From the NCBI RefSeq assembly GCF_017676345.1, contig NZ_JAFFZM010000015.1, positions 62,001-126,000 of the forward strand: a DNA stretch of 64,000 bases, written 5' to 3'. Origin of the DNA: Streptomyces smyrnaeus. Its GTDB lineage: Bacteria > Actinomycetota > Actinomycetes > Streptomycetales > Streptomycetaceae. The notes beneath the pieces were generated by a model. That model searched no databases and had not been told where the DNA came from. It saw only the letters and a program-made list of their open reading frames with translations. A program made the translations under genes and the position numbers. This document shows positions 25,936 through 35,442 of this stretch, piece by piece (the first letter of the stretch is position 1; each line of letters opens with the position of its first letter).

Positions 25936-27041
25936 CCCGCGCGGGCGCGCCCAGGGCGGGTCGGTCGGCCTTTCGGCGACTCCCTTGGTGGTGCCCGCCG
26001 GGCGGATCGCGGCGTCGCGTGGTCCCGGGCCGCCGTCGTGCGGCCGGCCCGGGCCCGGCCGGCCGAAGCCGAAGCCGCGCGCTGTGTGTCCGGCTCACCG
26101 GGAGCGGCTGCGCGCTCGGTTCGTTCCGTCGACGGAAGCCCGGTCCGCGCTCGTGGGCTCGGCTGCCCGCCGGGCTGTCGGGTTCCGCTGCGGCACGTGT
26201 CCGTATCCCGCAGGGGCACTCCGGTCTCCCGGTCCCTGATTCCTGGGCTCTCGGGTCGCCGAACCCCCGAACCTCCGAGCCCCCGAGCCCCCGAGCCCCC
26301 CGGTCTCCGACCCCCGGACACCCCGGGTACGGGAGCGCACTCGGCACCCGGGCGGTTCAGGTCCGGTCCGAGGAGTGGCTCAGTGGGGTGTTGGCGGTGT
26401 CGGCCCGGTGTTCCGGAGCTCCGCGGTGTTGCGGCCGTGCCTTCGTCCTCGGCGGCACGGCCGTACGTACGAGTCCGAGTCGAGCCCCGCACCTGCGTCG
26501 TGCCTCGGCCCGGCCTTCTGCACCGCAAGCCGAGTGTCGCGACACCGGGCCCGCACCGAGCCCGCACCGAGCCCGAGCGTGACTCCGGGCCCTACCCGGG
26601 CCTGGGTCCGACCCTTCGCCCCGCCCCGGCCCGTTCCCCGCTCGGACCCCATGCCGTCCAACCCCCGACCCGTCTCGCCCACCCGGCCCGACCCCGGGTC
26701 CCGGGCCCGGGACCGGGTCGACCCCTCGCCCCTGAGGGCGGGACAGTGGGGGCTGAGCCCGCTGTCACCCACTCAGGGCACCCGCTCTCACCCACACGAG
26801 CGCCCGATTGATCCGGTTATCAGGATGCAAGTACGGGTATGCGGTGTGACTCGTGCCACGTGAATTGGGCGTAACGCTTCCCGTTCCCATGCGATGACTC
26901 AAGAGGTGACAGCGGAGGAGGGAATACGGGCGCTCCATCCGGGGCTCTTGTTCCAGCCCATATTTCTCCACTGCTCCGCCCGCGCCGTCGGATCATCCCC
27001 GCCGACGGTCCGCCGTTTTCCATCGTTCCGAGAGGTTGTTC
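25936..27041. other. 1.1 kb whiH-hrdB intergenic region
   Basis: No gene is supported. The first ~850 bp are extremely GC-rich, with low-complexity CCGAGCC/CCGAACC-type runs near 26260-26300 and long unbroken open frames on several strands that look compositional. Around 26800-26890 the base composition drops (GATTGATCCGGTTATCAGG and nearby), the likely place for hrdB promoters. Reliable -35/-10 pairs could not be assigned. Confidence 0.55.
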
Positions 27042-28649
27042 GTGTCGGCCAGCACATCCCGTACTCTCCCCGCGGAGATCGCCGAATCCGAGTCCGTGAT
27101 GGCGCTCATCGAGCGGGGGAAGGCTGAGGGGCAGATCGCCGGCGACGACGTACGTCGGGCCTTCGAGGCTGACCAGATTCCGCCAACCCAGTGGAAGAAC
27201 GTCCTGCGCAGCCTCAACCAGATCCTCGACGAGGAGGGTGTGACGCTGATGGTGAGTGCAGCCGAGGCGCCCAAACGCACCCGTAAGAGCGTCGCAGCGA
27301 AGACCCAGGCCAAGCGCACCGCCACCAAGACGGTCGCTGCCAAGACCACCCAGGCCAAGAAGGCCACCCCCTCCACCGCGGCTCCCGTCGCCCCGGCTGT
27401 CACCGCCGCTTCCGCGGCGGGTGTCGCCCCGGGGCAGGAGTCCGCCGGGGAGGAGGCCGCGCCGAAGCCCGCGAAGAAGGCCGCAGCCAAGAAGACCGCG
27501 GCGAAGAAGACGGCGGCGAAGAAGACGGCCGCCCCCAAGAAGACCGCAGCCAAGAAGTCCGTCGTCGACGAACTCCTCGAGGGCGACGAGGAACTGGTGG
27601 AGGACATCGCCGCCAAGCCCTCGGGCAAGCCCGGCCCCGAGGACGGCCCCGCGGCCGAGGTCAAGAACGAGAACGAGGGCTTCGTCATCTCCGACGATGA
27701 CGAGGACGACGCGCCGGCCCAGCAGGTGGCCGCCGCGGGGGCGACGGCCGACCCGGTCAAGGACTACCTCAAGCAGATCGGCAAGGTGCCGCTCCTCAAC
27801 GCGGAGCAGGAGGTCGAGCTCGCCAAGCGGATCGAGGCCGGTCTCTTCGCCGAGGACAAGCTGGCGGCCGAGGAGAAGCTGGCCCCCAAGCTCCAGCGCG
27901 AGCTGGAGATCATCGCCGAGGACGGGCGCCGCGCCAAGAACCACCTGCTGGAGGCCAACCTCCGTCTGGTGGTCTCGCTGGCCAAGCGCTACACGGGCCG
28001 CGGCATGCTCTTCCTGGACCTGATCCAGGAGGGGAACCTCGGTCTGATCCGTGCGGTCGAGAAGTTCGACTACACGAAGGGTTACAAGTTCTCGACGTAC
28101 GCGACGTGGTGGATCCGTCAGGCCATCACCCGCGCCATGGCCGACCAGGCACGCACCATCCGCATCCCGGTGCACATGGTCGAGGTCATCAACAAGCTCG
28201 CCCGTGTGCAGCGCCAGATGCTCCAGGACCTGGGCCGCGAGCCCACCCCGGAGGAGCTGGCCAAGGAGCTGGACATGACGCCCGAGAAGGTCGTCGAGGT
28301 CCAGAAGTACGGCCGGGAGCCGATCTCGCTGCACACTCCGCTGGGCGAGGACGGCGACAGCGAGTTCGGTGATCTGATCGAGGACTCCGAGGCGGTCGTG
28401 CCGGCGGACGCGGTCAGCTTCACGCTTCTGCAGGAGCAGCTGCACTCCGTGCTCGACACGCTCAGCGAGCGCGAGGCGGGCGTCGTCTCGATGCGCTTCG
28501 GTCTGACCGACGGCCAGCCCAAGACGCTCGACGAGATCGGCAAGGTCTACGGCGTGACGCGTGAGCGCATCCGTCAGATCGAGTCGAAGACGATGTCCAA
28601 GCTGCGCCACCCCTCCCGTTCCCAGGTCCTGCGCGACTACCTGGACTGA
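27042..28649 (+). CDS. hrdB: HrdB, principal sigma factor
   Basis: Vegetative RNA polymerase sigma-70 factor. 535 residues from GTG 27042 after GAGAGG; the N-terminus VSASTSRTLPAEIAES is typical. Region 1.1-like sequence (about 1-75) is followed by a Lys/Ala-rich stretch (about 80-185) with repeated AAKKT units, then an acidic segment ending in DDEDDAPAQQVAAAG. Conserved region 1.2 begins near 237 (DPVKDYLKQIGKVPLL). Regions 2.1-2.4 run from about 300 (RLVVSLAKRYTGRGMLF) to 370 (WWIRQAITRAMADQA). Region 4.2 has YGVTRERIRQIE near 501. S. coelicolor HrdB has 511 residues; the extra length is in the basic/acidic linker. A strong terminator follows. Confidence 0.98.
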   Translation: MSASTSRTLPAEIAESESVMALIERGKAEGQIAGDDVRRAFEADQIPPTQWKNVLRSLNQILDEEGVTLMVSAAEAPKRTRKSVAAKTQAKRTATKTVAAKTTQAKKATPSTAAPVAPAVTAASAAGVAPGQESAGEEAAPKPAKKAAAKKTAAKKTAAKKTAAPKKTAAKKSVVDELLEGDEELVEDIAAKPSGKPGPEDGPAAEVKNENEGFVISDDDEDDAPAQQVAAAGATADPVKDYLKQIGKVPLLNAEQEVELAKRIEAGLFAEDKLAAEEKLAPKLQRELEIIAEDGRRAKNHLLEANLRLVVSLAKRYTGRGMLFLDLIQEGNLGLIRAVEKFDYTKGYKFSTYATWWIRQAITRAMADQARTIRIPVHMVEVINKLARVQRQMLQDLGREPTPEELAKELDMTPEKVVEVQKYGREPISLHTPLGEDGDSEFGDLIEDSEAVVPADAVSFTLLQEQLHSVLDTLSEREAGVVSMRFGLTDGQPKTLDEIGKVYGVTRERIRQIESKTMSKLRHPSRSQVLRDYLD

Positions 28650-28679
28650 CAGGGCGGCAGCGCAGACACGCGCACACAT

Positions 28680-28725
28680 ACGTGGAGGCCGGTGACCCCG
28701 TTGAGGGGTTCACCGGCCTCCACGT
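28680..28725 (+). terminator. hrdB terminator
   Basis: A 20-bp stem with one bulge (about 28680-28699 with 28705-28725) closes on a small TTGA-type loop, 30 bp after the hrdB stop. Confidence 0.88.
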
Positions 28726-28858
28726 TGTGGCCGGCCTTCCCCTGCTGCATCTGCGGGCCGAGCTCGGCTCGTCCCGAGGGCGGCCCGGGATGCGACCCGC
28801 GTGAACTCGGAACACCCTGGGTAGTCAGACAGTTCCGTACGGTCAGGAGGTCGGTCTC

Positions 28859-29788
28859 ATGCGATCGATGCGCTGTAAGCGAACACGCGCCAGCCGCACC
28901 CCGGGGCGCTCAGGAAGTCGCCCCGTCATCCTGGGGACGGCGCTCATAGCGGCGCTGCTCGCTCCGGCGACGCCGCAGCAGGCCGCAGCGCACGACAAGG
29001 GGCCTGGCCGTGTCGTCGTGGGCGGAGCCCCGGTGAGCGCCGACGCGCACCCGTGGGTCGTGGCCCTCTCCAGCCGTGCCCGGTTCGGCCCGCAACGCTC
29101 GGGCCAGTTCTGCGGCGGCGCCCTCGTCGGCCCCCGAACGGCGGTCACGGCGGCGCACTGCCTCAGCAGGGAGGTGCTGGGGGCCGACCCCTCCCGTGTC
29201 GACGACCTGCGCGTGATCACGGGACGCGGGGATCTGACGAGTACGGCGGGCAAGGAGATCGCGGTCAAGTCGTCGAAGGTCAACCCGGACTACGACTCCA
29301 GGACCAACAAGGGTGACATCGCCGTACTGCGGCTGGCGTCCTCCGTGCCGCGGGAGGCCGTCATTCCGATGGCCCACAAGGGCGACTCCGCGTACCGGGC
29401 CGGCACCGAGGCCTCGGTCTACGGCTGGGGCGACACCACGGGACGCGGGGACTACGCGACGACACTGCACGCCGCCCGGGTGAAAGTGCTTCCGGACGAG
29501 GACTGCCGACGGGCCTATCCGGGCTCCGCCGACGGCACCTACGACCCGGTCACCATGATGTGTGCAGGGCTCAAGGAGGGCGGCAAGGACGCCTGTCAGG
29601 GGGACAGCGGCGGCCCACTGGTCGCCCAGGGCAAGCTCGTGGGCCTCGTCTCCTGGGGCATCGGGTGCGGCCAGGCGGGTCGCCCGGGCGTCTATACGCG
29701 GCTCTCCGCGGCCGAATCCGTGATCCAGACCCAGGAACGGCGCTCCCGCGCCCGCAGGGACGTGAGGGGGCGCACAAGCGCGCTCTGA
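28859..29788 (+). CDS. Secreted trypsin-like serine protease (S1)
   Basis: 309-residue extracellular protease from ATG 28859, behind a strong AGGAGG site. Residues ~1-44 are a signal peptide: basic start, hydrophobic VILGTALIAALLA, cleavage near AAAHD. The mature chain opens VVVGGAPV after a likely propeptide. The triad is His100 (TAAHC), Asp153 (GDIAVLRL) and Ser250 (GDSGGP). Asp244, six residues before the serine, predicts cleavage after Lys or Arg. Cysteines pair as in trypsins. The last ~25 residues (RRSRARRDVRGRTS) are basic and unusual. It stands alone behind hrdB. Confidence 0.93.
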   Translation: MRSMRCKRTRASRTPGRSGSRPVILGTALIAALLAPATPQQAAAHDKGPGRVVVGGAPVSADAHPWVVALSSRARFGPQRSGQFCGGALVGPRTAVTAAHCLSREVLGADPSRVDDLRVITGRGDLTSTAGKEIAVKSSKVNPDYDSRTNKGDIAVLRLASSVPREAVIPMAHKGDSAYRAGTEASVYGWGDTTGRGDYATTLHAARVKVLPDEDCRRAYPGSADGTYDPVTMMCAGLKEGGKDACQGDSGGPLVAQGKLVGLVSWGIGCGQAGRPGVYTRLSAAESVIQTQERRSRARRDVRGRTSAL

Positions 29789-30158
29789 GCGGTGCTGGGA
29801 GTCAGGCGGGGTGCGGCGCGCGTGGGGCGCGAGTCGCCCCGCGCCTCCTGTCCTTGCCGGTCTTCCGGTGCCGGTCCGGCCGTACCGGTGTTCCCGTACC
29901 GGTCCGGCAACCGGCTCATTCCGGCCAGGACGACGATCGGTCGGGGCGAAATCCGGCCAACTCCGCTCAGCGCGACGATCCGGCAGGCAGCAGGCAGCAG
30001 GCAGCAGGCAGCAGGCAGCAGGCAGCAGGCGGCGAGCCGGTCCGGAAATGACGAGGGCGGACGGTTCTCCCGGGTATCGGGAGGACCGCCCGCCGGTTCC
30101 GGCCTGTGCCGGGATAGCTCGTCGGACGTGGACGCGAAGGCGTCGGGTCAGCAGGTCA
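29789..30158. other. Repeat-rich intergenic region between convergent genes
   Basis: No gene is supported in this 370-bp gap between two convergent genes. It holds a cluster of CCGGT/ACCGG palindromic steps at about 29868-29918 and the heptamer tandem repeat annotated separately. Confidence 0.6.
29983..30030 (+). repeat. Heptamer microsatellite, GCAGGCA x ~7
   Basis: Seven-base unit GCAGGCA repeated head to tail from 29983 to 30030, about 6.9 copies with no mismatch. It is noncoding, between convergent stop codons. Confidence 0.92.
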
Positions 30159-30386
30159 TCAGTCGTCTTCGCCTGCGGTGGAGGGAGTCGCGGTGAGCTT
30201 CTCCGTCTCGTCCTGTATCTCCGCGGCGATCTTCTTGAGTTCCGGCTCGAACTTGCGACCGTGGTGGGCGCAGAACAGCAGCTCTCCGCCGCTTACAAGG
30301 ACAACGCGCAGGTACGCCTGTGCGTTGCACCGGTCACAGCGGTCGGCTGCTGTCAGCGGAGTCGCGGGGGTCAGAACTGTAGTCAC
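30159..30386 (-). CDS. DUF7455 small zinc-ribbon-like protein
   Basis: 75 residues from GTG 30386 with GAAGAGG just upstream. Residues 17-42 carry CDRCNAQAY and ELLFCAHHGRKF, giving a CxxC...CxHH pattern that fits a small zinc site. The C-terminal third is a charged helix (ELKKIAAEIQDETEKL). It is a widespread actinobacterial small protein of unknown function, often near hrdB and topoisomerase genes. It is transcribed toward the serine protease and away from parE. Confidence 0.85.
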   Translation of the reverse strand: MTTVLTPATPLTAADRCDRCNAQAYLRVVLVSGGELLFCAHHGRKFEPELKKIAAEIQDETEKLTATPSTAGEDD

Positions 30387-30958
30387 GTCGCCTCTTCTCT
30401 AGCTCGACGAGCTGTCGTACCAGGGTCAACATCCAACCAGGCCGAAAACGTTCCCGCACTGGCCTTCATTCCCGGACTTTTTTGGCCGGGAGGCCGGATA
30501 GTTGCCGGGTGGCGGCGAATGGGCCGTATTGCAGGGGTTGGGAGCTTTCCGTCGGTGTCCGTCGATTTTTCGGTCTGTCGGTTGAATCTGTGACGGTGGG
30601 TGGTGGCTTGGTCGCGGGCTCTGCCAGTGGCGCTGGCAGGTCTCGTCGTGCCGTTGTGTTGTCGTCCGACTTCGGGCTGTCCAACCCTCCGTTGTGGAGG
30701 ACGTGCCCGGAGCCTAAATGGTTCATGCCTGGATGGGAACGTGATGTGTGCGGCACCGGGGGCGACAACCATCGCTACACCAGACCTCTTATCGAACAGA
30801 GTATCGAACGTGGGCTAGCATGGCAGTTCTCATGATCCGTCTCCCGGGTCGCACACTTCCGTCTCCTGGGTGGCACATCACGTGCCGTCCTGGGCCTCGG
30901 TACCCTCTGACGCGGCAACCCAGCCGTCTCAAGCAGAATTCAGCGAGGAGCGAACCGC
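30387..30958. other. Intergenic region upstream of parE
   Basis: 572 bp between divergent starts. Two TATCGAAC direct repeats (30790-30797 and 30802-30809) precede a possible -10 element TAGCAT at 30816-30821, about 137 bp before parE. Open frames across 30480-30835 lack a ribosome site and look accidental. Confidence 0.5.
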
Positions 30959-33082
30959 GTGACCGCCGACATGTCCGTGCCGTCCACCGCACTGCTGACC
31001 GGGGCAGACCGCGAGGGCGGTTCCAATTACACCGCGCGGCATCTGCTTGTCCTGGAAGGGCTGGAGGCGGTCCGCAAGCGGCCGGGCATGTACATCGGCT
31101 CGACCGACAGTCGTGGCCTGCTGCACTGCCTCTGGGAAATTATCGACAACTCGGTTGACGAGGCGCTCGGCGGGTACTGCGACCGGATCGAGGTCATCCT
31201 GCACGAGGACGGCTCGGTCGAGGTCAGTGACAACGGCCGTGGCATTCCCGTCGACGTGGAGCCCAAGACGGGGCTCTCCGGTGTCGAGGTCGTGATGACG
31301 AAGCTGCACGCCGGCGGCAAGTTCGGTGGCGGTGCCTACGCGGCCTCCGGTGGTCTGCACGGTGTGGGCGCCTCGGTCGTCAACGCCCTCTCCTCCCGGC
31401 TGGACGTCGAGGTCGACCTCCACGGCAGGACCCACAGCATCAGCTTCCGCCGCGGGGTGCCCGGCATCTTCACCGAGTCCGGCCCCGACGCGCCGTTCGA
31501 CCCCTCCAGCGGGCTGCTGAAGGGGAAGAAGATCCCGAAGACCCGTACGGGTACCCGGGTGCGCTACTGGGCGGACCGGCAGATCTTCCTCAAGGACGCC
31601 AAGCTCTCCCTGGAGACGCTGCACGCGCGTGCCCGTCAGACAGCGTTCCTGGTGCCCGGACTGACGATCGTCGTACGCGACGAGCGGGGGCCGGAGGACG
31701 AGGGCGTCGTCGAGGAGACGTTCCACTACGACGGCGGCATCAGCGAGTTCTGCGAGTACCTCGCCCCTGACAAGGCGGTCTGTGACGTGCTGCGGCTGCA
31801 GGGGCAGGGCACCTTCAAGGAGACGGTGCCGGTCCTGGACGACCGTGGTCACATGATCCCCACCGAGGTGCAGCGCGAGCTGGGGGTGGACATCGCGCTG
31901 CGCTGGGGCACCGGCTACGACTCGACGCTCAAGTCGTTCGTGAACATCATCGCCACCCCCAAGGGGGGCACCCATGTGGCGGGCTTCGAGCGGTCGGTGA
32001 CCAAGACGGTCAACGAGGCGCTGCGTACGCACCGGCTGCTGAAGGTCGCCGACGACGACGTCGTCAAGGACGACGCCCTCGAAGGGCTGACCGCCGTGGT
32101 GACGGTCCGGCTGGCCGAGCCGCAGTTCGAGGGGCAGACCAAGGAGGTGCTGGGCACCTCGGCCGCCTCCCGGATCGTCTCGCAGGTGGTGGCCAAGGAA
32201 CTGAAGGCGTTCTTGACCTCCTCCAAGCGGGACGCCAAGGCGCAGGCCCGCGCCGTGCTGGAGAAGGTCGCCGCCGCGGCCCGTACCCGGATCGCCGCGC
32301 GGCAGCACAAGGAGGCGCAGCGCCGGAAGACGGCACTGGAGTCCTCGGCGCTGCCCGCCAAGCTGGCCGACTGCCGCGCCGACGACATCGACCGCACCGA
32401 ACTGTTCATCGTGGAGGGTGACTCCGCGCTCGGCACCGCCAAGGTGGCGCGGAACTCCGAGTTCCAGGCGCTGCTGCCGATCCGCGGCAAGATCCTCAAC
32501 GTTCAGAAGTCGTCCGTCTCGGACATGCTCAAGAACGCCGAGTGCGGTGCGATCATCCAGGTCATAGGAGCCGGGTCCGGGCGGACCTTCGACATCGACC
32601 AGGCGCGCTACGGCAAGGTCATCTTCCTCGCCGACGCGGACGTCGACGGCGCGCACATCCGCTGTCTGCTGCTGACGCTCTTCCAGCGCTACATGCGGCC
32701 GATGGTGGAGGAGGGGCGGGTGTTCTCCGCGGTGCCGCCGCTGCACCGGATCGAGCTGATCAACCCGAAGAAGGGCCAGGACAAGTACCTGTACACCTAT
32801 TCGGACAACGAGCTGCGCCAGACCCTGCTGGAGCTGGAGAGCAAGAAGATCCGCTACAAGGACTCCATCCAGCGCTACAAGGGGCTGGGTGAGATGGACG
32901 CCGACCAGCTGGCCGAGACCACCATGGACCCGCGCCACCGCACCCTGCGCCGCATCAACATCAGCGACCTGGAGGCGGCCGAGCAGGCGTTCGACCTGCT
33001 GATGGGCAGCGAGGTGGCTCCGCGCAGGGAGTTCATCAGCTCCTCCGCCGCCACGTTGGACCGCTCCCGCATCGACGTCTGA
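30959..33082 (+). CDS. parE: Topoisomerase IV subunit B (ParE)
   Basis: ATPase subunit of the type IIA topoisomerase that decatenates daughter chromosomes. 707 residues from GTG 30959 after GAGGAG. The GHKL ATPase has NSVDEALGG near residue 64, DNGRGIPVDV near 92 and a GGLHGVGASVVNAL lid region near 133. The TOPRIM domain shows IVEGDSALG near 482 and DADVDGAHI near 560. The C-terminus contains KRYKGLGEMD-type sequence (IQRYKGLGEMDADQL, near 638). A second, different type IIA B subunit (gyrB) is expected near oriC and is not here. The partner is parC at 39904-42363. Confidence 0.95.
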   Translation: MTADMSVPSTALLTGADREGGSNYTARHLLVLEGLEAVRKRPGMYIGSTDSRGLLHCLWEIIDNSVDEALGGYCDRIEVILHEDGSVEVSDNGRGIPVDVEPKTGLSGVEVVMTKLHAGGKFGGGAYAASGGLHGVGASVVNALSSRLDVEVDLHGRTHSISFRRGVPGIFTESGPDAPFDPSSGLLKGKKIPKTRTGTRVRYWADRQIFLKDAKLSLETLHARARQTAFLVPGLTIVVRDERGPEDEGVVEETFHYDGGISEFCEYLAPDKAVCDVLRLQGQGTFKETVPVLDDRGHMIPTEVQRELGVDIALRWGTGYDSTLKSFVNIIATPKGGTHVAGFERSVTKTVNEALRTHRLLKVADDDVVKDDALEGLTAVVTVRLAEPQFEGQTKEVLGTSAASRIVSQVVAKELKAFLTSSKRDAKAQARAVLEKVAAAARTRIAARQHKEAQRRKTALESSALPAKLADCRADDIDRTELFIVEGDSALGTAKVARNSEFQALLPIRGKILNVQKSSVSDMLKNAECGAIIQVIGAGSGRTFDIDQARYGKVIFLADADVDGAHIRCLLLTLFQRYMRPMVEEGRVFSAVPPLHRIELINPKKGQDKYLYTYSDNELRQTLLELESKKIRYKDSIQRYKGLGEMDADQLAETTMDPRHRTLRRINISDLEAAEQAFDLLMGSEVAPRREFISSSAATLDRSRIDV

Positions 33083-33262
33083 GACCGGCGTCCGAGTCGG
33101 CGTCCGAGCCGACGTGTGGGGCCGATGTGTCAGGTCGACGTCTGAGATCGGCGTCCGAGTAGGGACAGCCGGCTCTTTCGCCTCTTGAACAGCCTTCACC
33201 TGAAGGGGTGAAGGGGCCGGAATGCGCTGAATGTGATCCGGAGCCTGCGCCCATCCTGGGGC

Positions 33263-33754
33263 ATGCGCATCGAAGATCCCTGGTACGACGCCGTGGCGAC
33301 GGGCGGAGCCGAACTCGGCTGCGCCCGTGCCACCGCCCCGTCCCATCTGCCCGCCGCCCGAGTCACAGCCTCTCCCCGGCAGCAGCGGCCGGTGCGGCGG
33401 CCCGCCGCGCACGAGGTGTATCAGGCCGTTCAGCACAGCGCCGCCTTCCAGCAGGTCCGCCGCCGCTACCGGCGCTTCGCGCTGCCCGTGGGCGCGGCGT
33501 TCCTGCTGTGCTACCTCGGCTATCTGGTGCTCGCTGTCAGCGCTCCCGGGCTGATGGCGAGACCCGTGATCGGCGTGTTGAACGTCGGAATGGCCGCCTT
33601 TCTCGTGCAGTTCGCCGCCACGTTCCTGCTGACCTGGCTGTACGCGCGCCACGCCCGGTTGCGCAGGGACCACTCGGCGCTCGAACTACGCTGGGAGACC
33701 CAGGAGATGACCCGTGCGGCGGCGTCCGCCGCGCCCGGGGAGGGCGCGCGGTGA
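33263..33754 (+). CDS. DUF485 membrane protein
   Basis: 163 residues from ATG 33263. A soluble N-terminal third is followed by the DUF485 core: YQAVQHSAAFQQVRRRYRRF, then two membrane helices (FALPVGAAFLLCYLGYLVLA and VLNVGMAAFLVQFAATFLLTWL) and a basic end. DUF485 proteins (YjcH-like) pair with acetate/monocarboxylate sodium symporters. Its TGA overlaps the GTG of the symporter by a GTGA tetranucleotide, so translation is coupled. Probable accessory subunit, by context. Confidence 0.87.
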   Translation: MRIEDPWYDAVATGGAELGCARATAPSHLPAARVTASPRQQRPVRRPAAHEVYQAVQHSAAFQQVRRRYRRFALPVGAAFLLCYLGYLVLAVSAPGLMARPVIGVLNVGMAAFLVQFAATFLLTWLYARHARLRRDHSALELRWETQEMTRAAASAAPGEGAR

Positions 33755-35442
33755 GCGGTGGTCATCAGGTGCTGACGCTGCTGCTGTTGAGCGCTGTCGT
33801 GGTCGCCACGCTGGCCGTCACCAGTTGGGTGGGCAGCAGACGGCACGCCTCCTCGCAGGAGTTCTACGCGGGTGGCAGGCTCTTCACCCCGCTGGAGAAT
33901 GGTTTCGCCATCGCCGGTGACCACATGTCGGCCGCCGCCTTTCTCGGCATCGCCGGACTGGTCGCGCTCTACGGCTACGACGGGATGCTCTACTCCGTCG
34001 GCTTCCTGGTGGCGTGGTTCCTCGTCCTGCTCCTCATCGCCGAACCGGTACGCAACTGCGGGCGCTACACCCTCGCCGACGTCGTCGCCGTACGGGTACG
34101 TGAGCGGCCCGTCCGGATCGCGCTGGGATGCTCGTCCGTGACGGTCTCGGTGCTGTATCTGGTGGCGCAGCTGGTCGGTGCGGGCAGCCTGGTGGCGCTC
34201 GTGCTGGGCGGCTACGGGGGAGCGGCGTACGCCTGGACGGTGCTCGGGGTGGGCGCGCTGATGGTCTTCCACGTCGTCTGCGGCGGCATGCGGGCGGCCA
34301 CCTGGATCCAGATCGCCAAAGCGGTGCTGCTGATGGGCGGTGCGCTGACGCTCAGCGTGCTGGTGCTGCTGCGGTTCGGCGGCGACCTTGCGGCTCTGCT
34401 CACCAGCGCCGCCGAAAACAGCGGCCACGGCAAGGACTTTCTCGCACCGGGCCTGCGCTACGGCGGCGCCGACCGGGTCTCCCGGCTCGACTTCCTCAGC
34501 CTCGGCCTGGCCCTGGTGCTCGGTACGGCCGGACTGCCGCACGTGCTGGCGCGCTTTTGCACCGTACCGACGGCGCGTGCCGCCCGTCGCTCCGCGGTGT
34601 GGGCGATCGGGCTCATCGGGAGCTTCTCCTTGATGACCATCGTCATCGGCGCCGGAGCGGCAGCGCTCGTGGGCACCGATGCCGTGCGCCGGTCGAACGC
34701 GGCCGGGAACACGGCCGTTCCGCTGCTGTCGGTCGAGTTGAGCGGTGGGACGCACGCCACCGGGGGAGCGGCAGTTGTCGCACTGGTGGCCGCTGTGGCC
34801 TTCGCTTCCGTCCTGGCCGCCGTCGCGGGCGTCACCCTCGCCGCATCGGCAGCCATGACCCATGATCTGTACGCGTCGTTGACGCCCCGACGGGACCGGC
34901 CCGGCGGCTGGTCGCAGAACGGCTGGCCGCAGGACGGTTGGTCGCGAGAGGGCCGGTCGCAACGGAGCTGGTCGCAGGGCGGCCGGAGGGGCGGCCGAAA
35001 GGGAGAGGTGGCCGTTGCCCGTATGGCTGCCGTGGTCATCGGCGCTGTCGCCGTCGGACTGAGCCTGTCGGCGCGGGAGCTGAACGTGGGGTTCCTGTTG
35101 GGCCTCGCCTTCGCCGTAGCCGCATCGGCCAACCTCCCCGTACTGCTGTACGCCCTCTTCTGGCGGCGGTTCACCACGTGCGGCGCCGTCTGCTCCGTCT
35201 ACGGCGGACTGCTGCCCGCCGTCGTACTGGTGGTGTTCTCACCGGTCGTCTCGGGCGGCCCGCAGTCGCTGTTCCCCGGCCGGGACTTCGCGTACTTCCC
35301 GCTGGAGAACCCCGGGCTCGTCTCCATCCCGCTGGGATTCCTCGCGGGCTGGCTGGGCACGCTCCTTTCCCAACGGAGCGCCGATCCGGCACGGCACGCC
35401 GAGACGGAGGTGCGCTCCCTCACGGGCGCGGGCGCGGTATGA
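33751..35442 (+). CDS. Sodium:solute symporter (ActP/MctC-like)
   Basis: 563-residue SSS-family secondary transporter with about 13 membrane segments. The start overlaps the DUF485 stop. Family signs are FYAGGRLFTPLENGFAIAGDHMSAAAFLGIAG (about 34-65), the sodium-site-like GLALVLGTAGLPHVLARF segment near 255 and VVIGAVAVGLSL near 425. A hydrophilic cytoplasmic loop near 385-420 is lengthened by five 15-bp imperfect repeats. With DUF485 it most resembles acetate/pyruvate/propionate carriers. Its 3' end overlaps the convergent kinase gene by 23 bp. Confidence 0.88.
   Translation: MSGGHQVLTLLLLSAVVVATLAVTSWVGSRRHASSQEFYAGGRLFTPLENGFAIAGDHMSAAAFLGIAGLVALYGYDGMLYSVGFLVAWFLVLLLIAEPVRNCGRYTLADVVAVRVRERPVRIALGCSSVTVSVLYLVAQLVGAGSLVALVLGGYGGAAYAWTVLGVGALMVFHVVCGGMRAATWIQIAKAVLLMGGALTLSVLVLLRFGGDLAALLTSAAENSGHGKDFLAPGLRYGGADRVSRLDFLSLGLALVLGTAGLPHVLARFCTVPTARAARRSAVWAIGLIGSFSLMTIVIGAGAAALVGTDAVRRSNAAGNTAVPLLSVELSGGTHATGGAAVVALVAAVAFASVLAAVAGVTLAASAAMTHDLYASLTPRRDRPGGWSQNGWPQDGWSREGRSQRSWSQGGRRGGRKGEVAVARMAAVVIGAVAVGLSLSARELNVGFLLGLAFAVAASANLPVLLYALFWRRFTTCGAVCSVYGGLLPAVVLVVFSPVVSGGPQSLFPGRDFAYFPLENPGLVSIPLGFLAGWLGTLLSQRSADPARHAETEVRSLTGAGAV
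34906..34980 (+). repeat. 15-bp imperfect tandem repeat in the symporter loop
   Basis: Five 15-bp units (34906, 34921, 34936, 34951, 34966) encode variants of GW[S/P]Q-x in a cytoplasmic loop, all in frame. Confidence 0.82.

Noticed and set aside
25311..26863. Long open frames across the end of whiH and the whiH-hrdB gap
   Set aside because: Arg/Pro/Gly-rich composition without any domain, present in several frames at once, and partly antisense to whiH.
26921..26952. Possible sigma-R type promoter (GGAAT ... GTT) before hrdB
   Set aside because: The spacing between the two elements is about 24 bp, too long for the usual 18-19 bp.
30790..30809. SOS box before parE (repeated TATCGAAC)
   Set aside because: The copies are direct, not inverted, so they do not form the LexA palindrome.
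30482..30835. Possible gene upstream of parE
   Set aside because: No ribosome site, no conserved-looking sequence, and it covers the likely parE promoter.
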